A stretch of 8,294 nucleotides of DNA from positions 1 through 8,294 of the forward strand of contig JAEZEN010000066.1 in assembly GCA_023433185.1 (NCBI GenBank), given 5' to 3'. Position numbers and translations under genes: made by a program. Within the stretch, counting starts at the first letter, position 1. Each line of letters begins with the position of its first letter. Shown here piece by piece: positions 1-5,422 of this stretch. The notes below the pieces were generated by a model. The model did no database searches and had not been told where the DNA came from. It saw only the letters and a list, made by a program, of their open reading frames with translations. Source of the stretch: Pseudomonadota bacterium. Lineage in GTDB: Bacteria > Pseudomonadota > Alphaproteobacteria > Rhizobiales > Kaistiaceae.

Positions 1-109
1 CCGCACGGTCACTCACTGCATCTATCGCTGCCACAGCTTCGGGGGACATCTCTTGATCTTCCCCCATCCATATCATCGCGCACGTGTCGAGAAGCAGGGA
101 CGGACTCAT
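1..109 (-). CDS. PIN-domain (VapC-like) ribonuclease toxin, 5' part only
   Basis: The ATG at 109-107 overlaps the TGA stop (108-106) of the upstream gene as ATGA, and the frame stays open for 36 codons to the window edge. The protein begins MSPSLLLDTCAMIW, followed by a stretch ending in SPEAVAAIDAV. This matches the start of PIN-domain toxins: a hydrophobic beta strand, then D-T-x-A with the first catalytic aspartate (here D8), a short hydrophobic helix, an acidic loop and the 'LSPxAxxAI' helix. PIN toxins are Mg2+-dependent ribonucleases that cut tRNA, rRNA or mRNA and are held inactive by a partner antitoxin. The ATGA overlap implies translational coupling to the partner; only a weak G-rich ribosome binding site is visible. 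The remaining catalytic acids lie outside the window, so an intact nuclease cannot be confirmed. The family call is knowledge of the motif; the toxin role is inference from motif plus gene arrangement. Confidence 0.78.
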   Translation of the reverse strand, partial: MSPSLLLDTCAMIWMGEDQEMSPEAVAAIDAVSDRA

Positions 110-498
110 TCAGCGCGGCCCCAATCCTCACCTGTGGGGGCGGACAGGTCCGTTTGGGGAGCGATGGTCGTAAGCCCCTTCATCAACCCGAAACCCGGAT
201 GTCTGCGCGGCCTACCGGCTTCCGATGAGACGCGTACGTCAGGCGCCGGTGTCGGATTGACTCGCTTGAACACCAATCTGCCCGCCCCGACGTCCACTCT
301 CTCGGTGTGGAACCCGGCATCGAGCCAGACCTTGGTCATCACGTTGTTGTTGGGGTTATTGCTCCACCAAGGGCGATGGTGCTTGGACTTTTCTGGCAGC
401 GCAAACCCGAGGATTCTCTCAATTTCCTCAAAAGTCATCGGAATCTCAGAATATCGATGACGGGATAGGAAATGTCCGAGGGGGTCATACTTGCTCAC
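106..498 (-). CDS. DUF7662-like protein with antitoxin-like C-terminal tail; probable antitoxin
   Basis: This is a 130-residue protein. I chose GTG 498 rather than the ATG at 543: GGGAGA lies 8 nt before the GTG, homologous proteins typically open with (M)SKYDPL, and the upstream ATG lies inside the promoter palindrome. Residues about 1-79 form a compact domain with YDPLGHFL, FEEIERILGFALP, RPWWSN, WLDAGF and VDVGAGRLVFKR, which I recognise as the DUF7662 family (function unknown). Residues about 80-100 are a Pro/Arg-rich linker. Residues 101-130 contain GLMKGLTTIAPQTDLSAPTG and end in EDWGRAE. That tail resembles the toxin-wrapping tails of antitoxins paired with PIN toxins (pattern: small-Lys-Gly, beta strand, 'DL.EPTGE.W'). 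Its stop overlaps the PIN gene start. The sequence supports an antitoxin in which DUF7662 occupies the place of the usual DNA-binding domain; this is inference. GC is clearly lower than in the neighbours, suggesting acquisition. Confidence 0.8.
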   Translation of the reverse strand: MSKYDPLGHFLSRHRYSEIPMTFEEIERILGFALPEKSKHHRPWWSNNPNNNVMTKVWLDAGFHTERVDVGAGRLVFKRVNPTPAPDVRVSSEAGRPRRHPGFGLMKGLTTIAPQTDLSAPTGEDWGRAE

Positions 499-526
499 AG
501 GGCGCGTCTCCCTAGCATGGACACAC

Positions 527-554
527 ACTAAATGCACACACATGTGTGTGTCAA
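527..554 (-). promoter_or_regulatory. Probable sigma70-type promoter of the toxin-antitoxin operon
   Basis: Read on the minus strand, a perfect -35 hexamer TTGACA (554-549) is followed after 16 nt by TTTAGT (532-527), a 4/6 match to the -10 consensus. With an 18-nt spacer, TAGTGT (530-525) is an alternative. Transcription would start near 520, leaving about 20 nt before the GTG at 498, which is enough for the GGGAGA ribosome binding site. The TGA inside TTGACA (553-551) is also the stop codon of the glutamine synthetase gene. The -35 is seen directly; the -10 is weaker and not proven. Confidence 0.5.
535..550. promoter_or_regulatory. 16-bp perfect palindrome, candidate autoregulatory operator
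   Basis: CACACACATGTGTGTG is a perfect palindrome centred between 542 and 543. It lies between the -35 and -10 elements of the proposed toxin-antitoxin promoter, touching the last bases of the -35. A further GT-rich tract, reading GTGTGTGT on the minus strand, lies at 521-528 just downstream. Toxin-antitoxin operons are usually repressed by the antitoxin or complex binding such palindromes over the promoter. There is no T-run, so it is a poor candidate for the glutamine synthetase terminator. The operator role is inference. Confidence 0.5.
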
Positions 555-1918
555 GAGCGCTCGAAGCCCCGCATCAGCTCCCAGTCGGTGACGCGGCGGT
601 CGTATTCGAACTGCTCCCATTCGGCGGTGTGGACGTAGTGGTCGACGACATCGTCGCCGAGCGCGGCGCGGAGCATCTTCGAGCGGTCGAGGAGACGGGT
701 CGCCGCGCGCAGCGTCTTCGGCACCTCGCGGAGGCGCTTGCCGGCATAGGCGTCGCCGGCGAAAGGGGCCTCGAGCTCGAGGTTCTCGTCGACCCCGGCG
801 AGGCCGGCCGCGATCAGCGCGGCGAAGGCGAGGTAGGGGTTGAGGTCGGCGCCGCCGATCCGGCACTCGACGCGGATCGACTTCGCCCCCTCGCCGACCA
901 GCCGGAAGCCGGCCGTCCGGTTGTCGCGGCTCCACACCGCCTTGGTCGGGGCGAAGGTGCCGGCCTGGAAGCGCTTGTAGGAATTGATGTAGGGGGCGAG
1001 GAACCAGGTGATGTCACCGGCATATTTGAGCTGCCCGGCCATGAAGGCGCGCATCAGCGCCGACATGCCGAACTCGGACTTCGGATCAAGGAAGAGCGGC
1101 TTCCGCCCGGCCTTGTCCCACAGCGACATGTGGATGTGGGCCGACGAGCCGGCGAGCCTGTAGTCCCATTTCGCCATGAAGGTGACGGCCTTGCCCTTGC
1201 CCCAGGCGATCTCCTTGATGCCGTTCTTGAGAATGGCGTGGCGGTCGGCCATCTCGAGGGCCTCGGCGTAGCGGACGTTGATCTCCTCCTGCCCCGGCCC
1301 CCACTCGCCCTTCGAGTTCTCGACCGGGATGCCGGCGCCGTCGAGGCCGAGGCGGATGGCGCGCATCACGTCCTCTTCCTTGGTGGTCTGGAAGACGTGA
1401 TAGTCCTGGATGTAGCGGCCGGCCGTCGCAAGGTCATGGTGGCGCTTCCGGCGGATGGCCTCGTAATCCTCGTCGAACAGGTAGAACTCGAGCTCCGACG
1501 CCGTGAAGGCGGTCATGCCGCGTTCCGTGAGCCGCGCGATCTGGCGCTTGAGGATGCCGCGCGGACTGTGCGGCAGGTCCTGGTGGTGATGGTCCTGGAC
1601 GTCGGCGAGCACCAGCGCTGTCTTCTCGAGCCAAGGGGTGACGCGGAGCGTCGCCATGTCGGGCTTCATGACGAAGTCGCCATAGCCCTTCTCCCAGCTC
1701 GCCGCGGCGTAGCCGGGCACCGGCTCCATGTCGATGTCGTCGGCGAGCAGGTAGTCGCAGCCATGGGTCTCGTCGTGCGCCACCTCGACGAAATAGGCGG
1801 CGTGGAAGCGCTTGCCGATAAGCCGGCCCTGCATGTCGACGAGAGCGACGACGACCGTATCGATGCCGCCGTCGGCGACGGCCTTTTTCAACTGGGCGAA
1901 GGTGAGATTGCCGGACAT
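551..1918 (-). CDS. Glutamine synthetase family protein (gamma-glutamylpolyamine synthetase-like)
   Basis: The 455-residue length is normal for type I glutamine-synthetase-fold ligases, which make gamma-glutamyl phosphate from glutamate and ATP and couple it to ammonia or an amine. The N-terminal beta-grasp domain (about 1-110) carries GRLIGKRF (31-38), typical of the PuuA/GlnT-like branch. The catalytic domain shows SELEFYLFDE (141-150; metal ligands E142/E144), EWGPGQEE (205-212), GSSAHIHMS (257-265; H261), NSYKRF with WSRDNR (312-334), and VECRIGGADLNPYL (350-363; E351, R353). The active site therefore looks complete. The NLYDLP tyrosine-adenylylation motif of housekeeping GlnA is absent; GDAYAGKRL sits at that place, so GlnE-type control is unlikely. 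It lies in an operon behind an N-formylglutamate amidohydrolase gene whose end overlaps its first 31 nt. The amine substrate cannot be read from sequence; gamma-glutamylputrescine synthesis is a reasonable guess. Housekeeping GlnA is unlikely. Confidence 0.93.
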   Translation of the reverse strand: MSGNLTFAQLKKAVADGGIDTVVVALVDMQGRLIGKRFHAAYFVEVAHDETHGCDYLLADDIDMEPVPGYAAASWEKGYGDFVMKPDMATLRVTPWLEKTALVLADVQDHHHQDLPHSPRGILKRQIARLTERGMTAFTASELEFYLFDEDYEAIRRKRHHDLATAGRYIQDYHVFQTTKEEDVMRAIRLGLDGAGIPVENSKGEWGPGQEEINVRYAEALEMADRHAILKNGIKEIAWGKGKAVTFMAKWDYRLAGSSAHIHMSLWDKAGRKPLFLDPKSEFGMSALMRAFMAGQLKYAGDITWFLAPYINSYKRFQAGTFAPTKAVWSRDNRTAGFRLVGEGAKSIRVECRIGGADLNPYLAFAALIAAGLAGVDENLELEAPFAGDAYAGKRLREVPKTLRAATRLLDRSKMLRAALGDDVVDHYVHTAEWEQFEYDRRVTDWELMRGFERS

Positions 1919-2730
1919 CGGGAGACCCTATCGGAGCATGGCCCTCCCGGCGGAGCCGGGAGGGCACTGAACAGAGCCTCCGCGATCGCCGGTGACAGCG
2001 AAGCAAGGATTGCGCCCAACCTTCCGGCCCAGGCCGCCTGGCCGGAGGCATCGGCGATCCCGTCGTTGCGGAGCTCGATCATCACGGCCGGCAGCCCGCG
2101 CGACCGCGCGTGCCGGGTGAGCGTGTAGTAGACGCCGTCCGCCGGCGAATAAGGCTCGTTGACGCCGACGGCCACCGAACCGTCCACCGCGAGAGCGGCG
2201 AGGATTCCGTCGGCCAGGCGCCGGTCGTCATCGAACAGCACGCCGATCTCCCACGGTCGCGACCGCCCGAGGAACGCCGGCGTGAACGAATGGACCGCGA
2301 TCACCGCGCTCGGCAGCCCGGCCGCGCGCCGCCGGTCGAGGAGCGCGGCGATGGCCGCGTGGTAGGGCGCGTGGATGGCATCGACCCGGCGTTGCCGCTC
2401 CTCCGCCGGGAGGTCCCGGTTCCCCGGCACCGGCCGCCCCTCGCCGCGTGTCGCGATCAGGTCAGGCGCGTCGAGGGCGCGGTTGCAGTCGATGATCAGG
2501 CGCGACGCGTCGGGCCAGACGAGCGGCGCGTCGAGCTGCACCGACAGCTGGCGCGACACCGGCAAGGCGCCGGGATCCCACGCGATGTGCGAGGCGAGCG
2601 CCGCGGCGGAAAGGCCGAGCCCCGCATAGCGGGGCGGCAGCGTGCTGGCGGCGTGGTCGCAGACGAACACGAACGGGCCGGCGCCGTCCGGATTCTCGAC
2701 GTGCACTGGTGCGCGGCCCTCGTCCGCCAT
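1888..2730 (-). CDS. N-formylglutamate amidohydrolase family protein
   Basis: A 280-residue protein starting at ATG 2730 with GAGG 5 nt upstream. It matches the N-formylglutamate amidohydrolase family (PF05013), zinc-type hydrolases related to HutG that release formate from N-formylglutamate; members outside histidine operons act on less certain gamma- or N-substituted glutamates. Conserved blocks are CDHAAS (24-29), SHIAWDPGA (47-55), SRLIIDCNRALD (76-87), AVHSFTP (145-151) with RPWEIGVLFD (158-167), VNEPYSPADGVYYTL (190-204), RHARSRGLP (206-214) and MIELRND (217-223). Pairing with the downstream glutamine-synthetase-like ligase suggests a gamma-glutamyl make-and-break pathway, or glutamate release feeding the ligase (inference). 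The last ~22 residues (PAPPGGP to the end) are Pro/Ser-rich, unlike the family core. They are encoded across a strong hairpin and 31 nt into the ligase gene, which suggests the reading frame was extended past an older stop. Confidence 0.9.
   Translation of the reverse strand: MADEGRAPVHVENPDGAGPFVFVCDHAASTLPPRYAGLGLSAAALASHIAWDPGALPVSRQLSVQLDAPLVWPDASRLIIDCNRALDAPDLIATRGEGRPVPGNRDLPAEERQRRVDAIHAPYHAAIAALLDRRRAAGLPSAVIAVHSFTPAFLGRSRPWEIGVLFDDDRRLADGILAALAVDGSVAVGVNEPYSPADGVYYTLTRHARSRGLPAVMIELRNDGIADASGQAAWAGRLGAILASLSPAIAEALFSALPAPPGGPCSDRVSRCPAISPSPS
1941..1965. repeat. 10-bp perfect hairpin before the glutamine synthetase-like gene
   Basis: GCCCTCCCGG (1941-1950) and CCGGGAGGGC (1956-1965) form a perfect 10-bp, nearly all G:C stem with a 5-nt loop. 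On the transcribed minus strand the hairpin ends 22 nt before the ligase ATG (1918) and lies inside the C-terminal codons of the amidohydrolase gene. No T-run follows, so it is not a standard intrinsic terminator. It could tune expression of the second gene, protect the mRNA or mark an old intergenic boundary. The structure is seen directly; its role is inference. Confidence 0.6.
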
Positions 2731-2771
2731 GCCTGCCTCGCCGGCCCCCCGTTCCACGGACGGACAATCCG

Positions 2772-2804
2772 TTACAGAGTGGCATCCATTTCCGAATTCT
2801 GTAA
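2772..2804. promoter_or_regulatory. Inverted repeat TTACAGA-N19-TCTGTAA, candidate RpiR operator
   Basis: Perfect 7-bp arms at 2772-2778 and 2798-2804 are separated by 19 bp. The centre (2788) is about 58 nt from the amidohydrolase ATG (2730) and 60 nt from the regulator GTG (2848), so it sits almost midway between divergent genes. RpiR-family dimers bind inverted repeats in such positions. A GAATTC lies against the right arm, and the AT-rich block here contrasts with the GC-rich surroundings. Binding by the adjacent regulator is inference. Confidence 0.5.
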
Positions 2805-2807
2805 TAT
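2779..2807 (+). promoter_or_regulatory. Possible promoter of the RpiR-family regulator gene
   Basis: GTGGCA (2779-2784, 4/6 to TTGACA) and TAATAT (2802-2807, 4/6 to TATAAT) have a 17-nt spacer. The predicted start near 2814 gives a leader of about 34 nt. The right arm of the inverted repeat covers the -10 and the left arm abuts the -35, consistent with autorepression. The match is modest and no clear counterpart was found for the minus-strand operon. Confidence 0.35.
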
Positions 2808-2824
2808 CTGATCCTCGTGCGGAA

Positions 2825-2837
2825 CGGTTGTCAACCG
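2825..2837. promoter_or_regulatory. Short palindrome CGGTTG-T-CAACCG next to the regulator's ribosome binding site
   Basis: This is a perfect 6-bp-arm palindrome around one central base. Its right arm runs into the GGAAGG ribosome binding site (2837-2842) of the RpiR-family gene. It could be a second operator half-site region in the leader. Its one-base centre makes it better suited to protein binding on DNA than to an RNA hairpin. Confidence 0.35.
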
Positions 2838-2847
2838 GAAGGCGAGC

Positions 2848-3714
2848 GTGGCGGCGCGCAGGCGAGGCAAGGGCGGCGACACCCTGGTCGCAGAGACGGT
2901 CCGCGAGACGATGCGGGACATGACCCCGTCGGAACGCCGCGCCGCGCAGACGCTGCTCGCGAGCTACCCCCTGCTCGGCCTCGAGACGGTGGCACGCTTC
3001 GCCGGCCAGGCGGGGGTGAGCGCGCCGACGATCCTGCGCTTCGTTTCCCGCCTCGGCTTTCCCTCCTATGCCGACTTTCAGCGCCGCCTGAAGGGCGAGG
3101 TCGAAGCCCGCCTTCTCTCGCCGCTCGAAAAGGCAGCGGCGGCGCGAAAGCATCATCCGCGCTCTGCCTTTGCCGAGGCGGTAGCGGCCAACGTCGCCGA
3201 GACCTTCCGCCGGCTGCCGGCCGGTGACCTCGAGGCGGTCGCCGAACTGCTCGCCGACCCGCGCCGACCGCTCCACCTGCTCGGCGGGCGCTTCACCGAC
3301 GGCCTGGCGTGCTACATGACGGCGCATCTCCGCATCCTGCGCCCCAATGTCGGAACCCTCGCCGGACAGCAGGCCAACTGGCGCGACCAGCTTCTCGACA
3401 TGGGGCCCCGGGACGTCCTGTTCCTCATCGACATCCGCCGCTACCAGGACGATCTCGTCGCCTTCGCAGCCGAGGCGGCGAGGCGGAAGGTGACCGTCGT
3501 CCTCCTCACCGACCAGTGGCTCTCCCCGGTCGCCCGGTTCGCGCGCCACATCCTGCCGGCCCGCGTCGCGGTGCCCTCGGCTTGGGATTCCAGTGTCGCG
3601 CTGCTGGCACTGATCGAGGCGCTGATCGCCAAGGTGACCGCCCGTCGCGGTCCCGAGGCGCGGGCGCGCATGGCGGCGATCGAGGGGCTGCGCGGCGGCA
3701 CGCCTCCGCCCTGA
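2848..3714 (+). CDS. MurR/RpiR family transcriptional regulator with SIS domain
   Basis: A 288-residue protein starting at GTG 2848, supported by GGAAGG with a 5-nt spacer. The N-terminal RpiR helix-turn-helix domain (about 12-88) includes MTPSERRAAQTLLASYP, the turn and recognition helix GVSAPTILRFVSRLGF (56-71) and SYADFQRRLKGEV. A linker (about 89-135) leads to a SIS sugar-phosphate-binding-type domain (about 138-265): LHLLGGRFTDGLA, LRPNVGTLAG, GPRDVLFLIDIRRYQ, VTVVLLTDQWLSPVAR and VPSAWDSSVALLALIEALI. Regulators of this type sense small ligands through the SIS domain and repress or activate neighbouring genes. It is divergent from the amidohydrolase/ligase pair, with an inverted repeat between them, so that pair and itself are the likely targets. 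The ligand is unknown; gamma-glutamyl intermediates are possible but this is a guess. The protein ends in a short Gly/Pro tail. Confidence 0.92.
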   Translation: MAARRRGKGGDTLVAETVRETMRDMTPSERRAAQTLLASYPLLGLETVARFAGQAGVSAPTILRFVSRLGFPSYADFQRRLKGEVEARLLSPLEKAAAARKHHPRSAFAEAVAANVAETFRRLPAGDLEAVAELLADPRRPLHLLGGRFTDGLACYMTAHLRILRPNVGTLAGQQANWRDQLLDMGPRDVLFLIDIRRYQDDLVAFAAEAARRKVTVVLLTDQWLSPVARFARHILPARVAVPSAWDSSVALLALIEALIAKVTARRGPEARARMAAIEGLRGGTPPP

Positions 3715-3720
3715 CGAACC

Positions 3721-3749
3721 GGTCCGGCCGCGCCGGATCCCGGTACCGG
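3721..3749. terminator. Hairpin plus palindrome just after the regulator gene
   Basis: Starting 6 nt after the TGA, GGTCCGGC (3721-3728) pairs with GCCGGATC (3732-3739) in an 8-bp stem including one G.T pair and a 3-nt loop. A 10-bp palindrome CCGGTACCGG (3740-3749) follows directly. There is no T-run, so termination is uncertain. The rest of the gap up to 3894 shows no convincing gene or promoter. Confidence 0.3.
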
Positions 3750-3894
3750 CGACGCTCGCCTGGTTTCCCATCATCGTCTGGGTGTCGCGCGGCGGGCGCA
3801 GCGGACCGCGTTTTCCGCTTGCGCCACGGTCCGACCCTGGTTGATGTCGCAAGCTGGTGCGGTCGTGGCCGCGCGTCGTCACCGGAGCCCCCCG

Positions 3895-4455
3895 ATGGAC
3901 ACCTTTCGCTGGATCTCGGTCGTCGTCTCGATGATCCTCGGGCTCGGTGTCGCCCGGCTGCTGCTCGGCGTCGTCGCGACCTTCCGCGCCCGGCACGGCC
4001 GGACGCTCGACTGGCTGGCGCTCGTCTGGACCGCGGCCATCTTCCTGCAGCAGGTGAATTTCTGGTGGAGCCTCGAGGAGGCCGGCCGGGTGACGTCGTG
4101 GACGTTTCCGGCCTTCCTTCTCCTCGTCGGGCTCGTGCTGGCGCTGTTTCTCGCCGCCGCGCTGATCCTGCCGGCGGATCCCCTTCCCGAAGGCGACACG
4201 CTCCGTACCTATTTCGAGCGCGACGGACGCTGGGCGCTGGTCGCCCTGGCGGTCTTCAACGTCCTCGCCATGGTCGCCAACTGGGATCTGTGGAGCGAAG
4301 GCCTCCTCGCCGAGTCCGTCCGCCTCAACCTCGTCCTGTCCATCGTTCCGATCGCCGGGTTTGTCGGTTCGCGGCGGGTGCAGGTCGCAGCGGCCGCGGC
4401 CTATGTGGTCATCCTGGTCTGGGCGATCATCCGGCTGTCGCCGATGGCCTATTGA
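3895..4455 (+). CDS. Multi-pass membrane protein of unknown function
   Basis: I chose ATG 3895, which has GGAG 7 nt upstream, over a TTG at 3841 whose extra 18 residues are polar and Arg-rich and precede the first membrane segment. The 186-residue product has probable membrane helices near residues 7-29, 38-57, 69-93, 112-131, 144-158 (weak) and 163-181, so five or six passes. Positively charged RARHGR follows helix 1, favouring an inside loop there. The second helix region is aromatic-rich (FLQQVNFWWSLEE). A 15-20 residue acidic loop (about 95-111) separates helices 3 and 4. I do not recognise a named family and see no catalytic motif, signal peptidase site or transporter signature. It is on the same strand as the downstream sugar-catabolism genes with a 53-nt gap, but shares no evident function with them. 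Confidence 0.75.
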   Translation: MDTFRWISVVVSMILGLGVARLLLGVVATFRARHGRTLDWLALVWTAAIFLQQVNFWWSLEEAGRVTSWTFPAFLLLVGLVLALFLAAALILPADPLPEGDTLRTYFERDGRWALVALAVFNVLAMVANWDLWSEGLLAESVRLNLVLSIVPIAGFVGSRRVQVAAAAAYVVILVWAIIRLSPMAY

Positions 4456-4508
4456 CGATGGACGCGACCCGTAGAGTCGGGGCTGCAGGAAGAGTGAGGG
4501 TCTGACGA

Positions 4509-5324
4509 ATGATGGCGCATGATGCGAGGGGCCTTCTCGCCCCGCTCTTCGTTCCCGCCGACCGGCCGGAGCGCTTCGCCAAGGCCGCGGCCAGCGGGGC
4601 CGATGCCATCATCGTCGACCTCGAGGATGCGGTCGCCGCCGGCGCCAAGGCCGGGGCGCGCGCCGAGCTCGCTGACGCGATTCCGGCCGGCAAGCCGGTG
4701 GTCATGCGGGTCAACGCGGCGGATACGCCGTGGCACGACGACGACGTGTCCTTCGTGGCCCGGCATCCCGGCCTCGGTCTCATGCTGCCCAAGGCGGAGG
4801 ATCCCGCGATCGTCGCCCGTCTCGCCGCGCGGATCGGCCCGGGGCGAACCTTCGTCATGCTCGTCGAATCCGCCCTCGGCATCCATCGCGCGGCCGAGAT
4901 CGCCCGGGTGCCCGGTGTCACCCAGATGGCCTTCGGCCCGGCCGACTTCTGCAACGACATCGGGTGCGACCACGACAGCGACGCGCTGCTCCTCGCCCGT
5001 TCGAGCCTCGTCCTCGCATCGCGGATCGGCGACCTCGCCGCCCCGCTCGACGGCCCGTGCTTCGACTTCCGCGACCCGGCGCCGACGGCGGCCGAGGCGC
5101 GCCATGCCCGCGCCCTCGGCTTCGGCGGCAAGCTCTCCATCCACCCCGCCCAGGTCGCCTGGGTGCGCGCCGCGTTCCGGCCCACCGGGGCCGAGGCGGA
5201 ATGGGCCCGGAAGGTGCTCGCCGCGGGCCCGGCCGGCGGCGCGACGGCCGTCGACGGCATCATGGTCGACGCGCCCGTGCTCGCCCGCGCCCGGCGTATT
5301 CTCGACCGGATGGGGCCGGACTGA
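4509..5324 (+). CDS. CitE-like HpcH/HpaI aldolase/citrate lyase family protein
   Basis: This 271-residue TIM-barrel enzyme (PF03328, CitE-like branch) starts at ATG 4509 with GAGGG 8 nt upstream; the adjacent ATG 4512 is a possible alternative. Family hallmarks are LFVPADRPERFAKA (13-26), ADAIIVDLEDAV (31-42), MRVNAADTPWHDDD (66-79; R67), LMLPKAEDP (91-99), MLVESALGI (117-125; metal ligand E120), FGPADFCNDIG (142-152; metal ligand D146) and GFGGKLSIHPAQV (204-216). These are the Mg2+ and substrate-binding positions of the family. CitE-like enzymes cleave or form acyl-CoA thioesters such as citramalyl-CoA or malyl-CoA, while related members are aldolases of 2-keto-3-deoxy acids. Next to a mutarotase and a sugar dehydrogenase, an aldolase role at the end of a deoxysugar pathway is attractive, but the CitE-type signatures fit a CoA-ester lyase better. 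The substrate is unresolved. Confidence 0.9.
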   Translation: MMAHDARGLLAPLFVPADRPERFAKAAASGADAIIVDLEDAVAAGAKAGARAELADAIPAGKPVVMRVNAADTPWHDDDVSFVARHPGLGLMLPKAEDPAIVARLAARIGPGRTFVMLVESALGIHRAAEIARVPGVTQMAFGPADFCNDIGCDHDSDALLLARSSLVLASRIGDLAAPLDGPCFDFRDPAPTAAEARHARALGFGGKLSIHPAQVAWVRAAFRPTGAEAEWARKVLAAGPAGGATAVDGIMVDAPVLARARRILDRMGPD

Positions 5325-5388
5325 ACGCCGCCGTCTGGCACCGTGCCGCGCGCTGTGGCAAGTCTTCCGGCTGGGCCGCGACAAGGTG

Positions 5389-5405
5389 CCGTCGGGCCCC
5401 GACGG
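5389..5405. repeat. Near-perfect palindrome upstream of the mutarotase ribosome binding site
   Basis: CCGTCGGG (5389-5396) and CCCGACGG (5398-5405) flank a single base, ending 2 nt before the GGAGGAGGAG ribosome binding site. As RNA it would form a short stem with a GC-rich loop. It could be an operator or a small structure in the 98-nt gap between the two genes. Its role is unknown. Confidence 0.35.
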
Positions 5406-5422
5406 GTGGAGGAGGAGCAAGC

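Noticed and set aside
3..56. Plus-strand frame ending in TGA at 54-56, possible gene end entering from the left
   Set aside because: Only 17 codons with no recognisable content, and it is antisense to the PIN-type gene start.
521..551. CA/GT-rich tract as a simple microsatellite
   Set aside because: The perfect palindrome and its placement within a TTGACA promoter fit an operator better than a chance dinucleotide tract, although repeat slippage may have contributed to its origin.
491..2128. Long plus-strand open frame of about 545 codons opposite the glutamine synthetase-like gene
   Set aside because: It is the antisense shadow of a well-conserved gene in GC-rich DNA. The product is repetitive and Gly/Val/Glu/Arg-rich with no recognisable domain, and it has no good ribosome binding site.
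2731..3996. Minus-strand extension of the amidohydrolase frame to a start at 3996
   Set aside because: The extension is antisense to the RpiR-family gene, Arg/Gly-rich and without domain features. ATG 2730 has a ribosome binding site and fits the family start.
4452..4477. TTGACG followed by TAGAGT as a possible promoter of the lyase operon
   Set aside because: The spacer is only 14 nt, too short for a sigma70-type promoter, and the first hexamer contains the membrane protein's stop codon.
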